This document shows positions 45,055 to 52,557 of a stretch of 64,000 nucleotides of DNA, piece after piece (the first letter of the stretch is position 1; each line of letters opens with the position of its first letter). Location of the stretch: the NCBI GenBank assembly GCA_031296215.1, contig JARLGE010000114.1:1-64000 (forward strand), in the 5' to 3' direction. The position numbers and the translations under genes are program-made. Source of the DNA: Occallatibacter sp. (GTDB lineage: Bacteria; Acidobacteriota; Terriglobia; Terriglobales; Acidobacteriaceae). The notes beneath the pieces are model-generated. The model saw nothing but the letters and a program-made list of their open reading frames with translations, ran no database searches and was not told where the DNA came from.

Positions 45055-47418
45055 CGGCCAGCGCCAGTTCTTGATTTCAGGCAGGTCGTCGCCATTTTCA
45101 GACACATACAGCTTGTGACGTTGAATTTCTTCCGAGTACCACTGCTCGGCCGCGTTAATCTGCGGCTTGAGCCTTGGCACGCGCTTGATGGCGTCGAGCG
45201 CCAGTTGGAAGCGGTCGATGTTGTTGAGCACGCACATGTCGAAGGGAGTCGTGGTCGTGCCCTCTTCCTTATAGCCACGTACATGGATGTTGTCGTGGTT
45301 GCGCCGGCGGTAAGTGAGCCGGTGAATGAGCCATGGATAGCCGTGGAAGGCGAAGACCACAGGAACGCCGACCGGGAAGAGCTGGTCGAAGTCCTCGTCG
45401 GGCAGGCCGTGTGGATGCTCGGAGGTGGGCTGCAGGGCCATCAGGTCGACGACGTTGACCACGCGGATGCGCAGATCGGGAATGCGCTGGCGCAGCAGAC
45501 AGACGGCGGCCAGAGCTTCCAGCGTAGGCACGTCGCCGCAGCAGGCCATCACCACTTCCGGATCCATGTCAGACGCCCACTGCCACACGCCGAGTCCGGT
45601 GGTGCAGTGCGCGATGGCTTCTTCAATCGTGAGCCATTGCGGAGCGGGCTGCTTGCCGGCGACGATGAGGTTGATGTAGTTTTTGCTGCGCAGGCAGTGG
45701 TCGGCTACCGAGAGCAGGGTGTTGGCGTCGGGCGGCAGATAGATGCGCACCACGTCGGCCTTCTTGTTCATCAGGTGATCGATGAAGCCGGGGTCCTGGT
45801 GCGAGAAGCCGTTGTGGTCCTGGCGCCAGACCAGCGAACTGAGCAGGTAATTGAGTGACGCAATCGGTTTGCGCCAGGGAATTTGCCGCGTGACTTTGAG
45901 CCATTTGGCGTGCTGGTTGGCCATGGAGTCAATGATGTGGATGAAGGCTTCGTAACAGGAGAAGAAGCCGTGGCGGCCAGTGAGCAGATAGCCCTCCAGC
46001 CAGCCCTGGCACATGTGCTCGCTGAGGACTTCCATCACGCGGCCGGTCTGCGAGAGGTCTTCGTCGACGGGGAGTGTTTCCGCCATCCACGCTTTTCCGG
46101 TTCCGGTGATCACGTCGCCGATGCGGTTGGAGGCGGTCTCATCGGGGCCGAAGACGCGGAAGTTTTTCGAGTCCATATTGGCCTGCATCACGGCGTGCAG
46201 CAGATGGCCGAGGATGCGGGTGGATTCGAAGTCGTGCTGCCCGCGGCCCTCGATCTTCACCGCGAACTCGCGGAAGTTGGGCATCTTGAGCGGCTTGAGC
46301 AACAGGCCGCCGTTCGAGTGGGGATTCATGCCCATGCGCAGGCGGCCCTTGGGTGCGATCTCGGCCAGTTCTTCGCGTAATTTGCCTTTCTCGTCGAAGA
46401 GTTCCGCAGGCTTGTAGCTTCGCATCCACTCATCGAGCATGTGCAGGTGCTCCGGCTTCTCGAAGATCTCCGCGAGCGGAACCTGGTGGGCGCGCCAGGT
46501 GTTCTCCACCGGCTTGCCGTCGACGAATTTCGGTCCGGTCCAGCCCTTGGGCGTGCGCATGATGAGCATGGGCCAGGCGGGGCGTGTCGTGGATCCTTCT
46601 TCGCGCGCGGCTTTCTGAATTTGGGCGATCCGGTCGAGCATTTTGTCGAAGATTTGGGCAGCCTGCTGGTGCAGCACGGCCGGGTTGTCGCCCTCCAGCG
46701 TGAAGGGCTCGTAGCCGTAGCCGCGCATCAGGTCTTCCAAATCGGCGTGGGGAATGCGCGCCAGGATGGTGGGGTTGGCGATCTTGTAGCCGTTCAGGTG
46801 GAGGATAGGCAGCACCGCGCCGTCGGTGGTGGGATTGAGAAACTTGTTGGAGTGCCAACTGGTGGCCAGTGGGCCGGTCTCGGCCTCGCCGTCACCGACC
46901 ACGCAGGCCACGATCAGGTCGGGGTTGTCGAAGGCCGCGCCGTAGGCGTGCACCAGCGAGTAGCCCAGTTCGCCGCCTTCGTGGATGGAGCCGGGTGTCT
47001 CCGGGGCCACATGGCTGGGAATACCGTAGGGCCAACTGAACTGGCGGAACAGCCGCTTGATGCCGTCTCGATTCTGCTCGATGTGGGGATAGATTTCCGA
47101 GTAGGAGCCTTCGAGATACGTGTTGGCCACAATGCCCGGTCCGCCGTGGCCGGGGCCGATGACGTAGAGCATGTTCAGCCCGCGCTCGCGGATCAGCCGG
47201 TTCCAGTGCACGTAGAGAAAGTTGAGGCCGGGCGTGGTTCCCCAATGGCCCAGCAGGCGCGACTTCACGTCGTCCAGGGTCAACGGGCGCTCGAGCAGGG
47301 GATTGTCTTTGAGATAAATCTGGCCGACGGAGAGATAGTTGGCGGCGCGCCAGTAGGCGTCCATCTTGGCCAGCAACTCCGGGCTCAGGGGGCCATTGCT
47401 CGCTGATTGATCGCTCAC
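45046..47418 (-). CDS. xfp: Phosphoketolase (xylulose-5-/fructose-6-phosphate)
   Basis: ThDP enzyme that splits xylulose-5-phosphate, and often fructose-6-phosphate, to acetyl phosphate plus glyceraldehyde-3-phosphate (or erythrose-4-phosphate). The 790-residue length fits the family. Typical regions are [50 protein letters not shown] and [20 protein letters not shown] in the ThDP domain and [11 protein letters not shown] later. GTG 47418 is chosen: it has GAGGTG upstream and the preceding frame has no homology. With ackA it forms an ATP-yielding pentose-phosphate bypass. A CRP-type palindrome lies upstream. Confidence 0.96.
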   Translation of the reverse strand: MSDQSASNGPLSPELLAKMDAYWRAANYLSVGQIYLKDNPLLERPLTLDDVKSRLLGHWGTTPGLNFLYVHWNRLIRERGLNMLYVIGPGHGGPGIVANTYLEGSYSEIYPHIEQNRDGIKRLFRQFSWPYGIPSHVAPETPGSIHEGGELGYSLVHAYGAAFDNPDLIVACVVGDGEAETGPLATSWHSNKFLNPTTDGAVLPILHLNGYKIANPTILARIPHADLEDLMRGYGYEPFTLEGDNPAVLHQQAAQIFDKMLDRIAQIQKAAREEGSTTRPAWPMLIMRTPKGWTGPKFVDGKPVENTWRAHQVPLAEIFEKPEHLHMLDEWMRSYKPAELFDEKGKLREELAEIAPKGRLRMGMNPHSNGGLLLKPLKMPNFREFAVKIEGRGQHDFESTRILGHLLHAVMQANMDSKNFRVFGPDETASNRIGDVITGTGKAWMAETLPVDEDLSQTGRVMEVLSEHMCQGWLEGYLLTGRHGFFSCYEAFIHIIDSMANQHAKWLKVTRQIPWRKPIASLNYLLSSLVWRQDHNGFSHQDPGFIDHLMNKKADVVRIYLPPDANTLLSVADHCLRSKNYINLIVAGKQPAPQWLTIEEAIAHCTTGLGVWQWASDMDPEVVMACCGDVPTLEALAAVCLLRQRIPDLRIRVVNVVDLMALQPTSEHPHGLPDEDFDQLFPVGVPVVFAFHGYPWLIHRLTYRRRNHDNIHVRGYKEEGTTTTPFDMCVLNNIDRFQLALDAIKRVPRLKPQINAAEQWYSEEIQRHKLYVSENGDDLPEIKNWRWPRS

Positions 47419-47485
47419 ATTGCACCTCGCATTTGGGAATTCGCCTGCCCGATTCAAGGCTAGCAGCCCGACGCACCAGTTCTGG

Positions 47486-47499
47486 GTGATTCGTGTCAC
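47486..47499. promoter_or_regulatory. CRP-type palindrome upstream of phosphoketolase
   Basis: GTGATTCGTGTCAC fits GTGA-N6-TCAC exactly and is followed by A, as in CRP sites. It is 68-81 bp before the phosphoketolase GTG (minus strand) and 200 bp before the DoxX-like gene (plus strand). The same eight defining bases occur upstream of the Usp gene at 26961. Confidence 0.5.
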
Positions 47500-47699
47500 A
47501 AGGAAGTGAGACGGCGGCTCATTGGATGGGATACGAGGACTCTCTGTCGTTGGACGCGCGCACTTACGTGCGGTGCCGTGCCGTGCTGCGGCGATCTTGA
47601 CAGGCACCAAGGATCGGGGGTTCAATCGGTTCCTGGCAGAGAATTCCGGGTGTGTGCAGCCCGGATGCGCGGCAACGGTCGGGGAAGGCAGGCGGAGCG

Positions 47700-48068
47700 A
47701 TGAATACCCTGCTGTGGATTACGCAGATTATCTTGGCGGGCGTTTTTCTTTTTACCGGATTCTCGAAAGTCTTTGCCTATGGGCACGTGGTGCAAGTGGT
47801 GGAGGCAAGGTCCAAGGGCGTTCCAATCGGGATGTCGCAGGGACCGGCCGTGCTTCTTGGCCTGGTGGAGATCGCGGGTGCCACCGGGGTGCTGGTCCCC
47901 GTGGACCTGTGGCCGCCCCATGTTCTTCTGCGCATGTCGTGCGCCGGACTCGCGCTGCTGATGGTGGCTGCCGGCATCTATCACATCCGGCGCCAGGCGT
48001 CGGCCGCGCCCAACGTGTCGCTCTTTCTGCTCGCGGTCTTCGTGATTGTGGGGCGCTGGCCGCGCTGA
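47700..48068 (+). CDS. DoxX-like membrane protein
   Basis: A 122-residue protein with four hydrophobic helices, of the DoxX-like type: the first helix ends [12 protein letters not shown], and the second half has [14 protein letters not shown], both usual for DoxX_2-group proteins. These are linked to quinone- or thiol-related functions at the membrane, but no specific reaction is established. GGCGGAG before ATG 47700 supports the start. It is divergent from phosphoketolase. Confidence 0.8.
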   Translation: MNTLLWITQIILAGVFLFTGFSKVFAYGHVVQVVEARSKGVPIGMSQGPAVLLGLVEIAGATGVLVPVDLWPPHVLLRMSCAGLALLMVAAGIYHIRRQASAAPNVSLFLLAVFVIVGRWPR

Positions 48069-48148
48069 ATTCGTGAGCCGCCAGTTCTGCTCCAGCCCGG
48101 GTCCCTGGCAAGCGCAGCAGGGATGAGCGCGCGGGCGCGCGGAACAAG

Positions 48149-49246
48149 CTAGAAATAGCGCTTCAGCTTGAGAATGTGCGACTCAAATCCATACCACAGC
48201 GCAGTGGCGGCGATGGTGGAGGCGGCCAGGCGGAAGGCGACGACGGCGAGATTGCCGGGTATGCCGTAGCGGTCCATACGCACATCGAACCAGCCGAAGT
48301 AGATGAACACCGAGATGTGAATCATGTAAAGGCCGTAGCTAATGCGGCCGTAGAAGGCCAGCGGCCCGCTGCGCAGCGCGGCGTTTACGGGCGAGCGCGA
48401 ACCGGTCGACGCGATCAGGGCCAACACCCCGCCGGCAAAGCCGACCGCGAGCGCGGAGTCAAGAAAAGCGGTGCCGCCGGCGATGGTGGCCGCGGCCCAA
48501 AGGCCAAGAACCATTCCGCCCAGGCCCATCCAAAGCCAAACACGGCGGCTCAGGCTGAGCGTATGCAGGCCAATCGCCAGTAGGCTGCCCCAGGCGATGC
48601 CGTCCAGGTGAATCAGCGTGTGCGTCGGAGTCAGCCAATCGTGATGGCCGAGGCGCAACAGCGGCGAACCAACAAGCGCGCACAGCAGCAGGGCGCCGAG
48701 CATCCAGGGCTTGCGCAACACGCGCACCAGCGGCGCCCAAAGGAAGTAATACTGCTCCTCGATGGCCAGCGCCCAGGTGGGACCGAGGGCTGGGGGCAGC
48801 GTCAGGTGAAAAAGATTCTGCACCAGGAAGAGGTACGCCAGCCAGGGTGCGGTCTTGATGGCGTCTATCAGGCTGGGGCCGACGAACCACGGCGCGTTCA
48901 GGTAAACCACTGCCAGCAGCAGGGTGTAGACGGGCCATATGCGCAGCGCTCGGCGGGCATGGAAGTTGTGGAAGTAACGCGGCTTGTCCCGCGTTGTCAG
49001 CAGAATCGACGTGATCAGGAATCCGCTCAGTGCAAAGAACAGAATCACCCCTGCCCATCCCCAAAGCGAGGCGGAATTGATCCATGTGCCCTCCAGCCGC
49101 GGGTGGCAGTGATAGAGGACCACCCAGAGAATCGCCAGGCCGCGCAGGCCGTCGAGTTCCGGCAGGTAAGTGGGAAGCCAGTTTGGGCGTTGGATGGGCA
49201 AGGCAAGCGGAGTTAGCGTTGTTAGCGCGGTTCGCGGAGTTAGCAA
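48149..49246 (-). CDS. Acyltransferase family 3 membrane protein (OafA/YrhL type)
   Basis: A 365-residue integral membrane protein with about ten helices that transfers acyl groups, often acetyl, to cell-surface sugars. The family hallmark LPELDGLRGLAILWVVLYHC with its catalytic His, FFALSGFLITSILL, and RRALRIWPVYTLLL are present. No SGNH domain follows. The start is uncertain: the TTG at 49246 is inside repeated GCGGAGTTAGC DNA, and the first 20 residues (Leu/Thr/Pro-rich) are translated repeat. The true start may lie elsewhere nearby. Confidence 0.88.
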   Translation of the reverse strand: MLTPRTALTTLTPLALPIQRPNWLPTYLPELDGLRGLAILWVVLYHCHPRLEGTWINSASLWGWAGVILFFALSGFLITSILLTTRDKPRYFHNFHARRALRIWPVYTLLLAVVYLNAPWFVGPSLIDAIKTAPWLAYLFLVQNLFHLTLPPALGPTWALAIEEQYYFLWAPLVRVLRKPWMLGALLLCALVGSPLLRLGHHDWLTPTHTLIHLDGIAWGSLLAIGLHTLSLSRRVWLWMGLGGMVLGLWAAATIAGGTAFLDSALAVGFAGGVLALIASTGSRSPVNAALRSGPLAFYGRISYGLYMIHISVFIYFGWFDVRMDRYGIPGNLAVVAFRLAASTIAATALWYGFESHILKLKRYF

Positions 49247-49364
49247 GCCGGCGAGTTAGATTTGGTGGATCCCCAGGTCTCAAAATCGAGCCCTTGGGCA
49301 CCCGGCGAGTCAGCAAGTTGGCGGAGTTAGCCGATGCGAAAACTGCTATCCGGCGGCTAACTCC
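49207..49364. repeat. Cluster of GCGGAGTTAGC elements
   Basis: GCGGAGTTAGC occurs at 49207-49217, 49234-49244 and 49321-49331, with the inverse GCTAACTCC at 49356-49364 inside the end of proC and the variants GTTAGCG and GGCGAGTTAG between them. The cluster spans the space between proC and the acyltransferase and enters both genes. Confidence 0.75.
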
Positions 49365-50200
49365 TTGGCCCTTTGCGTGGCCCGCATGACGGCTTTGATG
49401 AGAGTCACGCGCAGCCCGCCTTCTTCCAGTTCCAGAATGCCGTCGATCGTGCATCCTGCAGGTGTAGTTACGGCGTCCTTCAGCAGCGCCGGATGATAGC
49501 CCGTCTCCAGCACCATCTTGGCGGCGCCGAAGGTGGTTTGCGCGGCCAGTTGCGTGGCCGTGTCGCGCGGCAGGCCCACTTTGACGCCGGCTTCGGCCAG
49601 GGCCTCGATGATGATGTAGATGTAGGCCGGGCCGCTGGCGGAAAGGCCGGTGACGGCGTCCATGTGCTTCTCGTCGACAATGACGGCCCGCCCCACGGTC
49701 TCGAAGATGCGCTGTGCCAGCTCCATCTGCTGCGCGGAGACGAACCGGCCCTTGCACAGTCCGGCAGCGCCCGCGCCCAGCGCCGAGGGCGTGTTAGGCA
49801 TGGCGCGGATGACCCCTATCTCGATCCCCGCGGCCTCTTCGATGGCGCGCGTCTTCACCGACGCCGCAAACGAGACCAGTGTCTTGGCCGTGGTCAGCGC
49901 GGGACGAATCTCCGCAATCAGATCCGGCACCTGGAAGGGCTTGACGCCAATCAGGATCAGGTCGGCCTGGCGCGCGGCCTCCAGGTTGTTGGTGCTCACG
50001 TCCACGCCCCACTGCGTGCTGAGCGCGATGGCCCGCTCCGCATGACCAACAGTCCCGTGAATCTGGTCGGGAGCAAACAGGTTCTGCTTCAGGAATGCCT
50101 GCAGCAGGATGCCGCCCATCTTGCCGGCGCCCAGAACGGCTACGTGGAGGTGGGGCAGTTGCGCGGGTAATTCGGTGGCCTCAACGGCACTCTCCGCCAT
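49346..50200 (-). CDS. proC: Pyrroline-5-carboxylate reductase
   Basis: Last step of proline synthesis, NAD(P)H-dependent. The 284-residue protein has the Rossmann start VAVLGAGKMGGILLQAFL, IGVKPFQVPDLIAEI, VIRAMPNTPSALGAGAAGLC and the C-terminal domain GLSASGPAYIYIIIEALAEA plus TTPAGCTIDGILELEEGGLR. ATG 50200 follows a CGAGGG site and begins MAESAVEATELPAQL. The end of the gene (A-K-E-L-A-A-G-stop) overlaps the GCTAACTCC repeat, so the C-terminus may have been set by the repeat. Confidence 0.96.
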   Translation of the reverse strand: MAESAVEATELPAQLPHLHVAVLGAGKMGGILLQAFLKQNLFAPDQIHGTVGHAERAIALSTQWGVDVSTNNLEAARQADLILIGVKPFQVPDLIAEIRPALTTAKTLVSFAASVKTRAIEEAAGIEIGVIRAMPNTPSALGAGAAGLCKGRFVSAQQMELAQRIFETVGRAVIVDEKHMDAVTGLSASGPAYIYIIIEALAEAGVKVGLPRDTATQLAAQTTFGAAKMVLETGYHPALLKDAVTTPAGCTIDGILELEEGGLRVTLIKAVMRATQRAKELAAG

Positions 50201-50359
50201 TTTTCCCTCGTTTTCGATGAGTTTTGATAAGAATCTTAAGAATACTCGCATTCGCGCGCATATGTCGCGGGCGCCGGTTGCATCCCCTTGGCTTGCAGCG
50301 ATTCGGTGCGATCGGGAGCGGCCCTGTCTTTGCGCCCGGGCCTTCAGCCGGGCAGGTTC

Positions 50360-51502
50360 CTACTGCATGACAAGGCCTTCGCCGGCCAGAACGCTCCTCA
50401 GGTTTGTGTCCAGCAGCTGAGCGCGATCCGCTTGGGGCCATGCCGCGTTCCACAGCAGATAGCCGCCGTAGACCGTCAGGGTCTTTTGACCCGACGCCAC
50501 GGCGCTGAAAGAAGTCGTGGCCCAGGCGCGATACTCCATTTCAAAGAGCCCGTCGTTTTCCGTGCCCGGCGCGGGGTTGCGCAACTGGGCAACCAACGCC
50601 CCGGTATGCACGATGCCCCTGGTGAGCGCGTCGCCCAGCAGCCGCTCCTGGACCAAGGTGCAATTGAACTGCACTGTGTCCGGGGAATCCTGGATGCTCT
50701 TGGAGCCTTCCATCCTGGGCACTTCGTTCTGAACCTTGAACCCGACGACCACGCCATTGTGATCCCCCTGCTTGCCGAAGGCGGCAGCGGCTTTTTCCAA
50801 CTGTTCCCCGGCCGAGTTGCCGGGGCCGAAGGCCTTGGCCGCCAGGTGCGCAGCCGCCACTGGATCGCCGCTGACCGACTGGTCCGCGAAATCGCCCTTG
50901 GTTTGGGTGGCGGCCTTCGCGTAGTCGATCTCCTCGGAGGCGACATCGGAGACCGACTGCAGCACGAGACGCGCGCTGTAGGCGCTCAAGTTGCCGAAGC
51001 CGCTCCAGCTCACGATCTTGCCGGCGCCGTCGCGGCTCACGCCGGCCCTGGCCACGCCGTCGAGGCGGCCGACAAGCGTTGCGCTGACCTTATACCGGAT
51101 GCACCCCAGGCACATCGCGTTCTCTTTAAAGGGCGTCGCAAGCAGGGAATCGAACTGCTTGAAGTCCTTGTTCCTGTCCAGCGTCACCGGCGCGCGTGCG
51201 GCAACGTCCACGGTTCCGGCAAAGTTGAGCGCCGGCTGGAGCTCGATCACGGCCACGGGACCGGCCTTGCCCTTTGTGCCCTCCGGATACGAGAGCCAGA
51301 TATCGTTCACCCTCTGGCCGCAGCCGGGGCCCTCAATCGCGAAACGGTCGAAACTGGCCGCTACCGTGCCTTTCACGCGAACCATTTTCCCATTGAAGGA
51401 CGCGGGGTCCTTGAGGATGTCGCACACGGTTGCATCGATTGCCTGCGCGTGCAAGCAGCAGGGAAAGGCTCCCAGAAGAACGAGGGTGAAGAAGCGCTTC
51501 AT
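50360..51502 (-). CDS. Secreted protein of unknown function
   Basis: A 380-residue exported protein: signal peptide 1-20 (MKRFFTLVLLGAFPCCLHAQ), then a domain with ATVCDILKDPASFNGKMVRV, a pattern seen in small OB-like or bacterial secreted proteins that describe a cost of an allele, here without recognised family. A C-x2-C pair (MCLGCIRYKV) and two further Cys may form disulfides. ATG 51502 is chosen for the signal peptide. It is transcribed alone, between proC and a long non-coding stretch. Codon use is normal for the window. Confidence 0.75.
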   Translation of the reverse strand: MKRFFTLVLLGAFPCCLHAQAIDATVCDILKDPASFNGKMVRVKGTVAASFDRFAIEGPGCGQRVNDIWLSYPEGTKGKAGPVAVIELQPALNFAGTVDVAARAPVTLDRNKDFKQFDSLLATPFKENAMCLGCIRYKVSATLVGRLDGVARAGVSRDGAGKIVSWSGFGNLSAYSARLVLQSVSDVASEEIDYAKAATQTKGDFADQSVSGDPVAAAHLAAKAFGPGNSAGEQLEKAAAAFGKQGDHNGVVVGFKVQNEVPRMEGSKSIQDSPDTVQFNCTLVQERLLGDALTRGIVHTGALVAQLRNPAPGTENDGLFEMEYRAWATTSFSAVASGQKTLTVYGGYLLWNAAWPQADRAQLLDTNLRSVLAGEGLVMQ

Positions 51503-52002
51503 GACTCTCTCTCTTTCGCGGATGGAATGGCCTCCGGCCGCAGACACTTGCGCATCGGCTGTTGCGGAAGGCTCCAAAAAATCAACTGAAAAGGCTATCA
51601 CGGCTGGGGACCTGCCGACAGTGACCGGCCGCTGTTCCAGGGTCGATTCGCGCTCCCATGCTGCCCGGAACGACAGTACGCGTTTGTATGCGCCTCACAA
51701 AGGACTGTCATTCTGAGCGACCCTGAGCGCAGCAAAGGGGAGTCGAAGAACCTTCTTTTGTCTTTCGGAAATCGATCCGCGCGCGCCCGGCAGGCCGGGG
51801 ATTCAAAGCTCGCTGAAGAAACTCGGTCCGGAGGGAGGCGGGGGCTTCGACCCCCGCAAAAGCCCATCCACCCATTCCCAAAAGTCAGTCGGCGCGACGA
51901 GGTCGTGTAGGTTGAGTGCATTGGGCTGTTCTCGACAATTGATAGCCGAGGGTCGCCGCAGGTCAACTTGAACCACGTCCGCCTGGAATCGACGTAGTCA
52001 TG
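51503..52002. other. Non-coding region with a dispersed repeat
   Basis: I find no convincing gene in these 500 bp. An open frame on the minus strand (51598-51966) merely translates repeat DNA. At 51707-51752 stands GTCATTCTGAGCG and GAGTCGAAGAACC, the reverse orientation of the copy at 43701-43763. Confidence 0.55.
51707..51752. repeat. Dispersed repeat TCATTCTGAGCG ... AGTCGAAGAACC
   Basis: GTCATTCTGAGCG (51707-51719) and GAGTCGAAGAACC (51740-51752) flank a variable centre. The motif is known to be widespread between genes in several phyla. It is the inverse of the copy at the ackA 3' end. Confidence 0.6.
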
Positions 52003-52419
52003 TCATCGACTGTTTTCAATTCGTAGGCACCGCAACTCGATTGGCCGATGACACTCTCCATATTTCTTCCCGCTGCAGCACCAGCATTCTTGAGATCGCG
52101 AGATCGATTTGAGATGGTTCTCAATTCCGCTAGGCGCCACCGCTCCAGGCCAATGCCCAGACCAGCGGGAGACCGGCCTTTTAGCGGTCGCAAAATTTGC
52201 GTCGGTCTGAGCAAACGGAAGGTGATCGAAAATTGGCTCTCCCGGCAGTGGAACTCTAAATTTCTCGCCAAGGCGGAGCGGCAGTTGGATTCGCGTCTTC
52301 AACCAGATGATGTGTCGACCGACAAAGGTCGCCGTCTGGTCCAGGAGTTGTACTATTTTGGGCCACATTGGGGAGTATTTGAAATCCGCGCCCAAGGGGA
52401 CATTCTTGCTCAAATTCAC
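52003..52419 (-). CDS. Small protein with C-terminal SEC-C zinc motif (possibly truncated)
   Basis: The frame encodes 138 residues ending in QECWCCSGKKYGECHRPIEL, which matches the SEC-C metal-binding motif (C-P-C-G-S-G-K-K-Y-x2-C-H) at nine of eleven positions; such a match is very unlikely by chance. SEC-C motifs bind zinc at the C-terminus of SecA and many stand-alone proteins. The N-terminal part has no recognised domain, the start is a weak GTG (52419), and a TAG stands just upstream, so the gene may be a 5'-truncated remnant. An overlapping plus-strand frame (52048-52521) ends at a hairpin, which leaves the coding strand of the right half open. GC content is low here. Confidence 0.5.
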   Translation of the reverse strand: MNLSKNVPLGADFKYSPMWPKIVQLLDQTATFVGRHIIWLKTRIQLPLRLGEKFRVPLPGEPIFDHLPFAQTDANFATAKRPVSRWSGHWPGAVAPSGIENHLKSISRSQECWCCSGKKYGECHRPIELRCLRIENSR

Positions 52420-52520
52420 TTGTTTGCAAAATATGTCGATCTATACCAGGACAAAATCGCTGTTTTCGTCGGCCTGAAAATCAAAATGGAGCCAAAATGC
52501 AAGACGAAAACTGAGCCTTG

Positions 52521-52548
52521 AAAAGGTCGGCTTGTGGGCAGACCTTTT
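52521..52548. terminator. Hairpin after the 52.5 kb low-GC segment
   Basis: AAAAGGTC (52521-52528) pairs with GACCTTTT (52541-52548) around 12 nt, leaving an A-run and a T-run at the ends as in bidirectional terminators. It lies 10 nt past the stop of the minus-strand DUF885 gene. Confidence 0.6.
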
Positions 52549-52557
52549 GTCGGCGGA

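Noticed and set aside
51598-51966. 122-codon minus-strand frame
   Set aside because: A large part is translated TCATTCTGAGCG-type repeat, which often gives such false genes.
52048-52521. 157-codon plus-strand frame opposite the SEC-C frame
   Set aside because: Kept only as an alternative: its first part is the complement of a clear SEC-C motif. The hairpin after its stop can equally serve the DUF885 gene.
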